Part shown: positions 9,035 to 18,872 of the stretch, in pieces
How positions within the stretch are numbered: position 1 is the first letter of the stretch
Layout of the letters: each line of letters starts with the position of its first letter
NCBI GenBank assembly: GCA_964496575.1
Contig: CAZCAC010000011.1
Coordinates: 39,944 to 103,943, forward strand
Direction of reading: 5' to 3'
Origin: CAZCAC01 sp964496575
GTDB taxonomy: Bacteria > Planctomycetota > UBA1135 > GCA-002686595
Length of the DNA stretch: 64,000 bases
The notes under the pieces: generated by a model
Database searches by the model: none
Told to the model about the DNA's origin: nothing
Seen by the model: only the letters and a program-made list of their open reading frames with translations
Made by a program: the position numbers and the translations under genes

Positions 9035-9107
9035 CGTCTCTCTTGGCGCCTCTTGGAGGCATTCCCGTCAAGCCCGGGACGTTCCGGTCAAACCGGGGCC
9101 AGTCCCT

Positions 9108-9698
9108 TCAAACCGGAGGCAGAGGCTTCTTCTCCAGCTTGGGCGGTTTGTCGCCGCGCGGCTTGTCGGTCGGGGTCTGCACCGGCACGTGTCGGGGACT
9201 CGGTGCGAGATGGAAATGGTGGGCGGGAGGGCCTTCGGCGATCTCCTGGAACTGGGGCGGAAGGAGGCTCCCGGCGGGAGTCACCATCCGCAGCTCGTTC
9301 CCCTCTCCGTCGTCGGCCAGCGCGTGGCCGCAGGAGAGCACCCGAAGTCGATTCGAGCTCGTCGAGTCGTCTTGAAGCACGAGAGCACCCGTGGTTCGCC
9401 AGCCGCCTTCTTCTCGCAGCAGGACGTCGATCCGCAAACCCGCGAGAGTTCCACGAGAGAACTCTTCCTCGTAGCGGGTCCCGGCGTGGAGCCAGAAGGT
9501 GGTCGACAGGTCCGGATCGTCCCCGGCGAAGACCAGCAGCATCTCGAGCTCGGAGAAGCTCTGTGCGCTCAGGCTGGTCTCGTCGATCTCGACGACCAGG
9601 GCCGCGTCGGCCGAGAAAGCGTCGAGGCTCCCGGCGATGTCGGCCTGCGGCTGGGGAAGGGCGACTCCGGACAAGGCGAGGAACGTGGCGGTGATCAT
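9108..9698 (-). CDS. Small secreted protein of unknown function
   Basis: This 196-residue protein starts at ATG 9698 behind a good AAGGAG. It opens with a short signal-like stretch, MITATFLALSGVALPQPQAD. The middle is a beta-rich globular segment of about 110 residues (for example ELEMLLVFAGDDPDLSTTFW). The C-terminal 40 residues are Pro/Lys-rich and probably disordered, ending KKPLPPV. I do not recognise the family, and no catalytic motif is evident. It lies downstream of, and in the same direction as, the CHAT-protease gene, but 166 nt with two strong hairpins separate them, so co-transcription is doubtful. Confidence 0.6.
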   Translation of the reverse strand: MITATFLALSGVALPQPQADIAGSLDAFSADAALVVEIDETSLSAQSFSELEMLLVFAGDDPDLSTTFWLHAGTRYEEEFSRGTLAGLRIDVLLREEGGWRTTGALVLQDDSTSSNRLRVLSCGHALADDGEGNELRMVTPAGSLLPPQFQEIAEGPPAHHFHLAPSPRHVPVQTPTDKPRGDKPPKLEKKPLPPV

Positions 9699-9719
9699 TC
9701 AGGTGCTCCTTCTCGATCG

Positions 9720-9740
9720 CCGACCGCGCGCCGCGGTCGG
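9720..9740 (-). terminator. Perfect 9-bp GC hairpin upstream of the small secreted gene
   Basis: CCGACCGCG (9720-9728) and CGCGGTCGG (9732-9740) pair around CGC. It lies between the CHAT gene and the next minus-strand gene and could be a terminator or a leader structure. Confidence 0.35.
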
Positions 9741-9789
9741 GTAACCGCAGCTATCGGAAATCTCCTCCCGCCCCTTGAGGGTCGTGTGC

Positions 9790-9808
9790 GGAAAGCGAAA
9801 AGCTTTCC
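9790..9808 (-). terminator. Terminator-like hairpin after the CHAT gene
   Basis: GGAAAGC (9790-9796) and GCTTTCC (9802-9808) pair perfectly around a 5-nt loop, 56 nt past the CHAT stop codon. It resembles the other GGAAA/TTTCC hairpins in this window. Confidence 0.4.
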
Positions 9809-9864
9809 ACTTCCGGGCCAGCGGTGAGAGAAGGGCGCGCTGCCTGGATCGCCCCGTGTCGCGG

Positions 9865-12378
9865 TCAATCGCGGCCGATGACCCGGAAGGCGGCCCAGTC
9901 CGCGATTCTCGCCCCGTTCTGGACCAGTTCCCGCCGCGCCGTTCTCGCTGCCCTCGAAGGCGTCTGCCCTTCGAGCAGGGCCCGGTGGAACAGGGGGGTG
10001 AAGCGCCGGGCGGAGTGGTCCTCCACCGGCCAGAGGGTCACCAGGAGGTTTCGCGTGCCCCCCGCGAGGAACGCCCGAGCGAGTCCCTGCTGACCTCTCG
10101 CGTCGACGGAGGTTCCTCCGGAGGTCTCACAGGCCGCGAGCACGACTACCGGCGATACGCCGAGGACCCCCTCGATCTCCTGAGCGCACAGGATCGCTCC
10201 CCTCGACAGCTCCAGGCCGTAGGAGCCGAAGCGAATCCCCTCGCATCCCCCCGCGTCCCCGTGGAGATGTGTCACCAGGTGCAGTGGCGCGTCCGCCCCC
10301 AGAGCCTCGAGACATCCCTCTCGGTCGAAGCCTTCCCGGGTCGCGAGGGTCGAGCCATCGAGGATCGAAGCGAGCTCGGCGAGCTCCCCTCGCGCGGCGG
10401 GCAAGCGCACGTCACCGGTGGCGTCGATCGGATCTCCGAGCAAGCGCCACGCGGCGAGCTCCCGGGGCGCCTCCCCCGGGGCGGGATCGTCGAGCGTCGG
10501 CAGAACCAGGAGCGTCACGAGCTCGTCGAGCGCCACGCCCTCGAAATGAAGGGCTTCCAGCGCGAGCCTCTCGATCGGACCGTGCGCCAGGCACAGGAGC
10601 CGCCCTGATCCACTCGCCCGCTGCAACTCCTCCCGCAACCCGTCCGGCAACAGCGCCTCGCACAGCTCGGTGGACAGCGCGTGCACGCCGTCGACATCGT
10701 CGAGGAGCAACGCCTCGCGAAAGCGCCGCACCGCGCGCCGCAGCTCGATCCTCGTGCGGTCGATCTCCAGCGTGCTGACGAGACCGTCGGAATCGATGTG
10801 CACCGCCAGACCGTGATCGGCTCCGGCGACCCACGTCACCAGGCCGTGTTCGAAGTGCGCCGCCCACGCGAGCAGATCCTCGACGGCAAGTGGGCGCTCG
10901 CCACTGCGGCGGTAGGGTTCCGCTTGCGCGCGCTCGATCACCAGGGCGGCATCGAGTCCCCGACCGACCCGGGCCAGAACCCGAGCTTCCAGCGCGCACG
11001 TGTGCAGTCCCTGCCACTCGCCCATCACGGTGGCGGTGCTCGCCTCGAGCGCGTATTGCCCGGCCAGGCGAGCCTCCCAGCTCTCGCCCAAGCGTCGCGC
11101 GCTCTCCAGGACGGTGATCGCACCGTGGTCATCGCCCAGCTGGTGAAGCGCCTCGCCGACGAGGGTTCGCACGTACCTTCGGCCGCGCAGGCTGAGACCG
11201 GCATCCTCGATCGCACCATCGACACCGAAGCGCTCGATCACCTCGTCGTAGCGCTCGTCGAGCAGATCGGTCTTGGCGAGTGCGAGTTGCTCGTCCTCCG
11301 TCCGGTCGGACGGATCGATCTCTTCCAAGAGCTCTCGCGCCGCGAGCGGCTTCTCCTGTCGCAGGCGTGTCAGGGCCATCATCAGGCGCCAGGCGTTCAG
11401 CTCATCCGGATCGAGCGAACGCTCCAGGCGATCGATCGGTCGGACCCGGAGCAGGAACTGCGCAGCCCGATCCGCCTCGTCGTCGTGGATCAACTGCGAT
11501 GCGTGCTCTCGCGCCAGCGGCCAGCACTCCTCGACCGCGCGAAAGCTCGCCAGCTCTTCGAGGAGGCGGCCGGCCTCGATGACGTCCCCTTCCTTGCGCG
11601 CTAGCTGGACCAGACCGATGATCGCGTGCTGCTGGAAGTCCGGCTGCCGCGTCTTGATCGCCAGCCGCCGGCACTCGTCGAAGTAGTCCCACGCATCGAT
11701 CTCGCGCTCGCGCAGGTCTTCGAGCTGGCCGAGCGTGCGGAGCGGTTCGAGCTGTGGCGTGACCAAGCCGGCGCGCGCGAAGATCGCCAGCGCCTCGCGC
11801 GCCTCCCCGATCGCCGCTTCGAGGTCGGACTGACGAAGCATTCGGGCCGACGGGGTCTGCGAGCGCAGCTGCTGCGCCACGATCCGAGCAGACAGGCTCA
11901 GTCCCCACCCCGCTTGCGCGAAGTCCGCCTTGCCGATCGTCTCCGCGACGAAAGCCTCCACCCGGTCGAGGATTTCTGGACGCGCCTCCTTCCAGCCGTC
12001 GGCTTCCGCCTCTTCGACCTCCTGCCACATCTCGAAGAACCGATAGAAGTCCTCGAGACCCTCGAGACGCTCTGCTGGGGTGAGGCTCGCGTAGTACTCG
12101 ACCGCGCCCGGGGCATCGTCACGACCGTATCTCTCGGCGAGAATGCGCGCCGCCTCTTGCAGCTCGGACAGCGGCTCGTCCTCGCCCTGTCTGATCGATC
12201 CCAGCAGCTCCTGGAATCGACCGTAGTCGCGCTCCCAGTCGTGGTGCGGAACCGTCTGCTGCCCGGGGGCGGAAGCGTGCACTTCTTCCGCCGAGGATCG
12301 ATGACATCCGGATCCGAGTAGCGAGACGAGGGCTCCGCTTGCGAAGACGAACAGGAGGAACGGGACCGTGCGTCGCAC
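9865..12378 (-). CDS. CHAT-domain (caspase-like) protease lipoprotein
   Basis: This 837-residue protein has a lipoprotein-type N-terminus (hydrophobic residues 5-21, then LLGSGC; Cys25 is the likely lipidation site). A long helical region, about 30-500, is TPR-like. A C-terminal CHAT domain spans about 540-837. The caspase-type dyad is visible: His704 in LVTHLHGDAGG and Cys750 in VVLAACETSGG, followed by GLARAFLAGGTRNLLVTLW, a typical CHAT ending. It should therefore be an active cysteine peptidase facing the periplasm. The start is GTG 12378, 19 nt after the anti-sigma gene stop. Gene order sigma, anti-sigma, CHAT suggests a link between the protease and sigma-factor release; that link is inference. 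Confidence 0.85.
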   Translation of the reverse strand: MRRTVPFLLFVFASGALVSLLGSGCHRSSAEEVHASAPGQQTVPHHDWERDYGRFQELLGSIRQGEDEPLSELQEAARILAERYGRDDAPGAVEYYASLTPAERLEGLEDFYRFFEMWQEVEEAEADGWKEARPEILDRVEAFVAETIGKADFAQAGWGLSLSARIVAQQLRSQTPSARMLRQSDLEAAIGEAREALAIFARAGLVTPQLEPLRTLGQLEDLREREIDAWDYFDECRRLAIKTRQPDFQQHAIIGLVQLARKEGDVIEAGRLLEELASFRAVEECWPLAREHASQLIHDDEADRAAQFLLRVRPIDRLERSLDPDELNAWRLMMALTRLRQEKPLAARELLEEIDPSDRTEDEQLALAKTDLLDERYDEVIERFGVDGAIEDAGLSLRGRRYVRTLVGEALHQLGDDHGAITVLESARRLGESWEARLAGQYALEASTATVMGEWQGLHTCALEARVLARVGRGLDAALVIERAQAEPYRRSGERPLAVEDLLAWAAHFEHGLVTWVAGADHGLAVHIDSDGLVSTLEIDRTRIELRRAVRRFREALLLDDVDGVHALSTELCEALLPDGLREELQRASGSGRLLCLAHGPIERLALEALHFEGVALDELVTLLVLPTLDDPAPGEAPRELAAWRLLGDPIDATGDVRLPAARGELAELASILDGSTLATREGFDREGCLEALGADAPLHLVTHLHGDAGGCEGIRFGSYGLELSRGAILCAQEIEGVLGVSPVVVLAACETSGGTSVDARGQQGLARAFLAGGTRNLLVTLWPVEDHSARRFTPLFHRALLEGQTPSRAARTARRELVQNGARIADWAAFRVIGRD

Positions 12379-12397
12379 GAGTCGTCCTGGGCGTCGG

Positions 12398-13405
12398 CTA
12401 GCGTCCGGGTGGACGCAGGTAAGCGTCGCGTTCCTCGCTCTCGGGCAGGCTCCGGGCCAGCGCTCGGGCGTCGGTCAGGAATCCCGCCTGGTCGAGGTGA
12501 CGAATCTCCTCGACGACCTCGGCGACCGAGGCGTCGTCCTCCAGCTGACCCAGGCGGGCCAAGAGCCCGGGGTTCGCACGCACCTCGAAGTCGCGGGCGC
12601 CGAGGTCCTGTTCCAGACCCTTCACCCGCGCCCAGGCGCGCCACGTGTAGTGACCGATCGGGAGCGTCTCGCGCTCCAGGTGGTTGGTGCCCGGGGTGTG
12701 CGTCGACACCAGCTCACCCGAATCGAAGGCACCGCCCGCGTGACGGAAGATCTCGATCCGGTACTCCTCCGCACCGGCGACCTCGGCCAGCTCGAAGTCG
12801 AGGGTGCTCGGGAGCTCGCCGCGATCGAGCAGCGGACCGCGCGGGAAGAAGAGGCTCTCGCTCGCCTGTCCCCGGTAGAGCGGGGTCTCCGGCAAGCCCG
12901 ACAGAGGATCCTTCAGGAGCCCCGGCAGGACCAACGTCATGAGGAGCAGACTGGCCGCGGCCGCGAGCAGCACCAGGCGGCGCGGCGGCCGGCGCGGTCT
13001 CCTCGGACGTACGACCGAGAGCGGAGGCTCGGACGCCTCCAGCGGCAGGGGGGGAGCGCTCTTCAGGGAGGTGAGAAGCGTACGGCAATCGGCGCATCGC
13101 TCGACGTGCTCGGCGAGCGAGGCCTCCTCCTCCGGAGGCAGCGGATGGTACCCCGGGCCCCGGCCGAGATCGTACAGCGCCTCGGCGGGGGGGCAGGGGC
13201 CGAGAGCGAGGGCCTCGGGACCGGCCTCGGCGAGCCACGCCTCCGCCTCGCGGAGCCGGGTCAAGGTGGGACCGTGGAGGGGGTGGTCCTCCAGCCGTTC
13301 CAGGGAAGACGCATCGAGCTCGTCGAAGTGCACCAGGGCCTCCTCGATCTCGCTCGCCGTGGCCACTTCCGGGTCCGGCAGGGTCATCGTCCGTCGCGTA
13401 TCCAT
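12398..13405 (-). CDS. Membrane anti-sigma factor with zinc-finger-like motif
   Basis: The 335-residue protein has a cytoplasmic N-terminal part with the anti-sigma zinc-finger pattern HVERCADC (His100, Cys104, Cys107). An Arg/Pro-rich stretch (130-142) follows, then one transmembrane helix (about 143-163). The extracytoplasmic C-terminal domain of about 170 residues contains a beta-rich part (FRHAGGAFDSGELVSTHTPG) resembling fibronectin-type folds. Its neighbours are an ECF sigma gene 42 nt upstream and a CHAT protease lipoprotein 19 nt downstream. By family it should bind and silence the sigma factor. A shorter start at Met7 is possible. Confidence 0.8.
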   Translation of the reverse strand: MDTRRTMTLPDPEVATASEIEEALVHFDELDASSLERLEDHPLHGPTLTRLREAEAWLAEAGPEALALGPCPPAEALYDLGRGPGYHPLPPEEEASLAEHVERCADCRTLLTSLKSAPPLPLEASEPPLSVVRPRRPRRPPRRLVLLAAAASLLLMTLVLPGLLKDPLSGLPETPLYRGQASESLFFPRGPLLDRGELPSTLDFELAEVAGAEEYRIEIFRHAGGAFDSGELVSTHTPGTNHLERETLPIGHYTWRAWARVKGLEQDLGARDFEVRANPGLLARLGQLEDDASVAEVVEEIRHLDQAGFLTDARALARSLPESEERDAYLRPPGR

Positions 13406-13447
13406 CGCCGTGTATTATCTCTTCCGATCCGGTGTGAGAATCTCAGG

Positions 13448-14059
13448 TCAGGTGTTTGCCGTTTTTTGCAGATACCCCTCGTCGTCGGCCATTCGCTCGA
13501 GTGAAAGGTCGTTCAGGAGGACCCGGCGCAGCGCCGTGGAGGCGCGCTTGAGCCGGTACTTGCACTGCTCGTGGCTGATCCCGAGGCGCCCGGAGATCTC
13601 CCCCAGGGTCCGGCCCTGGACGAAGCGCAGGTCGAGCAGGCTGCGATCCTCGCTGCCGAGGTTGACCAGCGCGCGTCGGACCAGGGTGCCGACCTCCGCC
13701 TCGCCGGCCTGCTCGCCGGGACCGGGGGAGGGGTCGGGGCGGTCGGGAAAGCCGTCGGTGCCGGTGGCGAGGTACGCCGGGCGGCGGTTCTGCCCCTTGC
13801 GCTTGAGGTCCACGCAACGACACCAGGCGACGCGGTAGAGCCAGGTGCCGAGCGACCCCTTCTCCGAATCGAAGCGATCGGCGTCGAGCCGCTCGAGAAC
13901 GTAGAGCACCAGCTCCTGGTAGAGGTCGTCGCGTCCCGACGGATCGCGCTCGAAGTGGCTGATGCAGTGGAACAGGAGAGAGCGGTACCGTTCGAGGAAG
14001 GTGGCCACCACCCGCTCGTCCCGCGCCCGCAACCCTCGAACCAGCTGTGACTCGTCCAT
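13448..14059 (-). CDS. ECF-type RNA polymerase sigma factor
   Basis: From ATG 14059 (GGAGG about 12 nt upstream) the protein has 203 residues. Region 2 is visible in DDLYQELVLYVLERLDADRF and GTWLYRVAWCRCVDLKRKG. Region 4 with its helix-turn-helix is in TLGEISGRLGISHEQCKYRL. This is the standard length and layout of ECF sigma factors. The open frame extends further upstream but that part looks non-coding, so the ATG with the ribosome site was chosen. It is the first gene of an operon with its anti-sigma factor and a CHAT protease. A housekeeping-like promoter lies at 14118-14146. Confidence 0.88.
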   Translation of the reverse strand: MDESQLVRGLRARDERVVATFLERYRSLLFHCISHFERDPSGRDDLYQELVLYVLERLDADRFDSEKGSLGTWLYRVAWCRCVDLKRKGQNRRPAYLATGTDGFPDRPDPSPGPGEQAGEAEVGTLVRRALVNLGSEDRSLLDLRFVQGRTLGEISGRLGISHEQCKYRLKRASTALRRVLLNDLSLERMADDEGYLQKTANT

Positions 14060-14117
14060 ATGCGTCTTCGTTCCTCCGCGTCCCGCGAGGCGGGAAGAAG
14101 AGGGGATTACAGGAGCG

Positions 14118-14146
14118 GGCATACGCCTTTCGGAGGGGCGTTTCAA
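14118..14146 (-). promoter_or_regulatory. Candidate promoter of the sigma/anti-sigma/CHAT operon
   Basis: On the minus strand TTGAAA (14146-14141) and TATGCC (14123-14118) are separated by 17 nt. Initiation would be about 50 nt before the sigma start codon. The -35 is close to TTGACA; the -10 is weak. Confidence 0.4.
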
Positions 14147-14233
14147 CCGCCTGTTCGCGCCTCCGTGCACCGCGCCCCACCTTCGACCCTCCCGGCGAGG
14201 GCCCGCGAGGTCGCTCCGGAACTCCACCCGCGC

Positions 14234-14324
14234 TTCCTGCGCCGAAGAGCGCAGGAAACCGCCCCGGGCTCCACGAAGGGGATGCGAGCCCGGGCTAGTT
14301 GCGGAGGCGGGACGCCTCTATATT
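14234..14324. promoter_or_regulatory. Three back-to-back inverted repeats and a -10-like box in a divergent region
   Basis: The 441-nt gap between the sigma gene (14059, minus) and the thiolase gene (14501, plus) holds three perfect inverted repeats. They are TTCCTGCGC/GCGCAGGAA (14234-14257), CCCGGGCTC/GAGCCCGGG (14263-14294) and GAGGCG/CGCCTC (14304-14318). TATATT follows directly at 14319-14324 and is the only AT-rich hexamer nearby on the plus strand, but no good -35 precedes it. Operators or RNA hairpins are both possible. No further gene is seen in the gap. Confidence 0.35.
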
Positions 14325-14500
14325 GGTTGCCCGCTTGTGGTCCCCGCGCCCCTCTCCCCTCGCGATCGGAGCCTCTCGAGGGGAGGTCCCGGACCGCACC
14401 GCACGCCCGCGCGGCGCGCGCCAGTCGACGGCTCAGTCCCCAGAGATCCCCATCGCCCTAGATCCGCATTGCCGGCCGAGGCCGGCCCGGAGGTGTTTCC

Positions 14501-15679
14501 GTGAGAGAAGTCGTTATCGCCAGTGCTTGCCGCACGCCCATTGCCAAGTTCCAGGGGGCCCTCGCCGGCTTCCGCGCTCCCGAGTTGGGGGGCCTGGCGG
14601 TCGTCGAGGCGCTGAAGCGCGCCGGGATCGCCCCGGACGTGGTCGAGGAGGTGATCCTCGGCAACGTGCTGCCCGCCGGACTCGGCCAGAACGTCGCCCG
14701 CCAGGCGGCCCGCGCCGCCGGGATCCCCGACGCGGTCGGTAGCTTCACCGTGAACAAGGTCTGCGGCTCGGGGCTGAAGACGGTGATGCTCGCCGCCCAG
14801 GCGATCCGTGCCGGCGACGCCGACGTGATCGTCGCCGGGGGGATGGAGAGCATGAGCAACGCTCCCTACCTGATGCCCGCCGGCCGGAACGGGGCGCGCC
14901 TGGGGCACACCCAGCTGCTCGACTCGATGGTCAATGACGGCCTCTGGGACATCTACAACGACTTCCACATGGGCATGACCGGCGAGATGGTGGCGGAGAA
15001 GTACGACGTCACGCGCGCCGCGCAGGACGAGTACGCCGCGAAGAGCCACCAGAAGGCGGAAGCGGCGGAGAAGGCGGGCAACCTCGCCGACGAGCGCTTC
15101 GCGGTGATGGTGCCGCAGCGCAAGAAGGACCCGATCGAGTTCAACACCGACGAGAACGTGCGCGCCGGGATGACCGCCGAGGGGATCGCCAAGATGCGTC
15201 CCGCCTTCAAGAAGGACGGCACCGTCACGGCGGCCAACGCTTCCTCGATCAACGACGGCGCCTCCGCGGTGGTGGTGATGAGCGCCGAGAAGGCCAAGGC
15301 GCTGGGCGTCACGCCGCTGGCCAGGATCACCGCCTACGCGACCGGTGGTCTGGCGCCGGAGTGGGTGATGATGGCTCCCGAGATCTCGATTCAGAGGTGC
15401 GCGGAGAAGGTGGGTTGCAAGCCCACCGACTTCGACCTGCACGAGATCAACGAGGCGTTCAGCGCGGCCGCGCTGGCGCTGACTCACAAGCTCGAGCTGG
15501 ACGCCGACAAGATCAACGTGAACGGCGGCGCCGTGGCTCTCGGTCACCCGATCGGGGCATCCGGCGCGCGCATCCTGACTACTCTTCTGTACGCGATGCA
15601 GCAGCGTGACGCCAAGACCGGAATGGCGTCCCTCTGCCTCGGTGGTGGTAACGCGGTCTCCCTGGCCGTAGAGAGGTAA
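14501..15679 (+). CDS. Acetyl-CoA acetyltransferase (thiolase)
   Basis: This 392-residue thiolase starts with GTG behind GGAGGT. The nucleophilic cysteine is Cys88 in NKVCGSGLK. The second half has His349 in GGAVALGHPIGASGAR and Cys379 in SLCLGGGNA. Length and motifs match degradative/biosynthetic thiolase II, which interconverts acetoacetyl-CoA and two acetyl-CoA. It is the first gene of a run of eleven plus-strand genes. Six bases separate it from a 3-hydroxybutyryl-CoA dehydrogenase gene, so in this setting it most likely splits acetoacetyl-CoA at the end of a butyryl-CoA oxidation route; the reverse direction cannot be excluded. Confidence 0.92.
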   Translation: MREVVIASACRTPIAKFQGALAGFRAPELGGLAVVEALKRAGIAPDVVEEVILGNVLPAGLGQNVARQAARAAGIPDAVGSFTVNKVCGSGLKTVMLAAQAIRAGDADVIVAGGMESMSNAPYLMPAGRNGARLGHTQLLDSMVNDGLWDIYNDFHMGMTGEMVAEKYDVTRAAQDEYAAKSHQKAEAAEKAGNLADERFAVMVPQRKKDPIEFNTDENVRAGMTAEGIAKMRPAFKKDGTVTAANASSINDGASAVVVMSAEKAKALGVTPLARITAYATGGLAPEWVMMAPEISIQRCAEKVGCKPTDFDLHEINEAFSAAALALTHKLELDADKINVNGGAVALGHPIGASGARILTTLLYAMQQRDAKTGMASLCLGGGNAVSLAVER

Positions 15680-15685
15680 CGAGCG

Positions 15686-16525
<840 letters not shown>

Positions 16526-16546
<21 letters not shown>

Positions 16547-16679
16547 GACGAGGCGAAGGCTTCTACGACTACGAGCAAGACGAGGCGAAGGCTTCTACGA
16601 CTACGAGCAAGACGAGGCAAGGGCTTCTACGACTACGAGTAAAACGAGGCGAGGGCTTCTGCGAATACCAGTAGAGGCC
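16526..16679 (+). repeat. Five tandem 32-nt repeats derived from the 3' end of hbd
   Basis: Units start at 16526, 16558, 16590, 16622 and 16654 with an exact 32-nt period. The first encodes the last residues of hbd (GFYDYE, stop) plus 12 nt after it. Copies 2 and 3 carry CAA where copy 1 has TAA; copy 4 has TAA again; copy 5 is truncated and diverged. There are no spacers. Since 32 is not a multiple of 3, the copies cannot form one repeated peptide. The array fills most of the gap before the next gene at 16737. Confidence 0.9.
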
Positions 16680-16736
16680 CCGGCCTCCCGGGCCGCACGG
16701 CAAACCTCTCCCCACCTGAAGGCACAAAAAATCGCG

Positions 16737-17879
16737 ATGGACTTCGAACTGACCGAAGAGCAAGAGATGGTGCGCGACATGGCGCGCGACTTCGCCCAGG
16801 CCGAGCTCGCTCCGCGTGCGCGCAAGCACGACCTCGAGTGCGTGATCGACCCCGAGGTCTTCGAGATGCTCTCGGAGCTCGGTCTGATGGGCCTGACGGT
16901 GGAGGAGAAGTGGGGCGGCGCCGGTCTCGGCAACTTCGAGCTCGTCCTGGTGCTCGAGGAGCTGAATGCCGCCTGTGCTGCCACCGGGGTGACCGTCTCG
17001 GTCCACAACAGCCTGCTCAGCACGCCGATCAAGCGCTTCGGCACCGCGGAGCAGATGGACCGCTGGTTGCCCGACCTGGCCAGCGGCAAGCGGGTCGGCT
17101 GCTACTGTCTGACCGAACCGAACGCCGGCTCCGACGCGGGCGCGATCAGCCTGCCGGCGAAGCGTGACGGTGACGACTGGATCCTCGACGGGACCAAGAC
17201 CTTCGTCACCAACGGCGCCTACGGGGGGCTCGCGATCGTCTACGCGCGCTCCGACCCGAACACTCCGGGCCCGAAAGGGATATCGACGTTCCTCGTGCCC
17301 ATGGAGACTCCCGGGATCACCGTCGGCAAGGCGGAGAAGAAGACCGGGATTCGCGGCTCGTCGACCACCGAGATCATTCTCGACAAGGTTCGGCTTCCCG
17401 CCGACGGGCTGCTCGGCGAGGAAGGCCAGGGCTTCACCATAGCGATGGATACACTCGACGGCGGCCGCATCGGGATCGCGTCGCAGTCGCTCGGCATCGG
17501 CCGTGCGTGCCTGCACGCCTCGATCCGCTACGCCAAGGAGCGCGAGCAGTTCGGCAAGCCGATCGGCTACTTCCAGGCGATCCAGTGGAAGATCGCGGAC
17601 ATGTCGACCCGCCTCGACGCCGCGCGACTCCTGACCTACCGCGCGGCCTGCAAGCGCGACAAGGGCGAGCGTTGCTCCTTCGAGGCCGCGGAGGCGAAGC
17701 TACTCGCCTCGACCATGGCCAACTTCGCCGCCGACGAGTGCCTGCAGATCTACGGCGGGGCGGGATACACCGACGACTTCGAGGTCGAGCGCCTCTTCCG
17801 CGACGCTCGCATCTGCGAGATCTACGAGGGCGTGACGGACATCCAGAGGATCGTGATCGCCCGGAGTCTCCTCGCCTGA
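16737..17879 (+). CDS. Acyl-CoA dehydrogenase (short-chain/butyryl type)
   Basis: This 380-residue protein has all three acyl-CoA dehydrogenase domains: an N-terminal helical part, a middle beta domain with CYCLTEPNAGSDAGA, and a C-terminal helical part ending ICEIYEGVTDIQRIVIARS. The catalytic base is Glu364 in the IYEG motif, the position used by short-chain and bacterial butyryl-CoA dehydrogenases. FAD-dependent oxidation of a short acyl-CoA such as butyryl-CoA fits its place between hbd and the mutase genes. Exact chain length cannot be read from sequence. It follows the tandem repeat array and is 10 nt before the MeaB gene. Confidence 0.9.
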   Translation: MDFELTEEQEMVRDMARDFAQAELAPRARKHDLECVIDPEVFEMLSELGLMGLTVEEKWGGAGLGNFELVLVLEELNAACAATGVTVSVHNSLLSTPIKRFGTAEQMDRWLPDLASGKRVGCYCLTEPNAGSDAGAISLPAKRDGDDWILDGTKTFVTNGAYGGLAIVYARSDPNTPGPKGISTFLVPMETPGITVGKAEKKTGIRGSSTTEIILDKVRLPADGLLGEEGQGFTIAMDTLDGGRIGIASQSLGIGRACLHASIRYAKEREQFGKPIGYFQAIQWKIADMSTRLDAARLLTYRAACKRDKGERCSFEAAEAKLLASTMANFAADECLQIYGGAGYTDDFEVERLFRDARICEIYEGVTDIQRIVIARSLLA

Positions 17880-17889
17880 CCGCCCCGCG

Positions 17890-18872
17890 ATGCCCGTGGC
17901 CGAGAAGAAGACCACCGCTGAACGCCTGCTGGACGGGGATCGAGGCGCGCTCGCGCGTCTGATCACCTGGGCGGAGAATGGCGATGCGCGCTTCACCAAG
18001 GCGCTGGCCCGCCTCTATCCCGAGGTCGGCCGCGCGCTCCGCTGGGGAATCACCGGGCCGCCGGGCGTCGGCAAGAGCACGCTGACGAACGAGCTCACGC
18101 TCGTGCTCCGGGAGGAGGAACGTACGGTGGGGGTGCTCGCCGTCGATCCCTCCAGTCCTCTCACCGGCGGTGCGCTGCTCGGCGACCGGATCAGGATGGA
18201 AGGGCACACCGGGGACCCGGGGGTCTTCATCCGCTCGATGGCCAGCCGCAAGAGCCACGGCGGTCTCGCCCGGGCCGCGGTCGACGCCTGCGACGTGATG
18301 GACGCGTTCGGTCTCCAGGAGCTCCTGCTGGAGACGGTGGGCGTCGGCCAGGCGGAGTACGACGTCGTCTCCGCCGCGGACACGGTGCTGGTGGTGCTCT
18401 GCCCCGGCGCCGGTGACGGTATCCAGGCGATGAAGTCCGGATTGCTCGAGGTCGCGGATCTCATCGTCGTCAACAAGGCCGACCGCCCCGGCGCGGACCG
18501 GTTGATGATGGATCTCGAGGAAGCGGTGCACATCCGCTGGGCGGGGCGGGCCGAGTGGGTTCCGCCGGTGGTGCGCTGCAGCGCCGGCCGCCGCGAGGGG
18601 ATCGGCGACGTCCTCGAGGCGGTGCGGAGGCACCAGGCGCACCTGGGCACGGACGGCCTGCGCGAGCGGCGCAAGACGATGCGCCTCGGCCAGGTGCGGA
18701 ACGCGGTGGGGGAGATGGTCGACGAGGCCCTCTGGGGGCCGGAAGGGTACGACCCCCGCGTGTACCGACTCCTCGAAGACGGTCGCACTCCGTACGATAT
18801 CGTCGGATCGTTGCGGGACGAGATCCTCGACCGCCGTACCCGGGGACCAGAACCCCCTCGAGAGGGGAGGGC

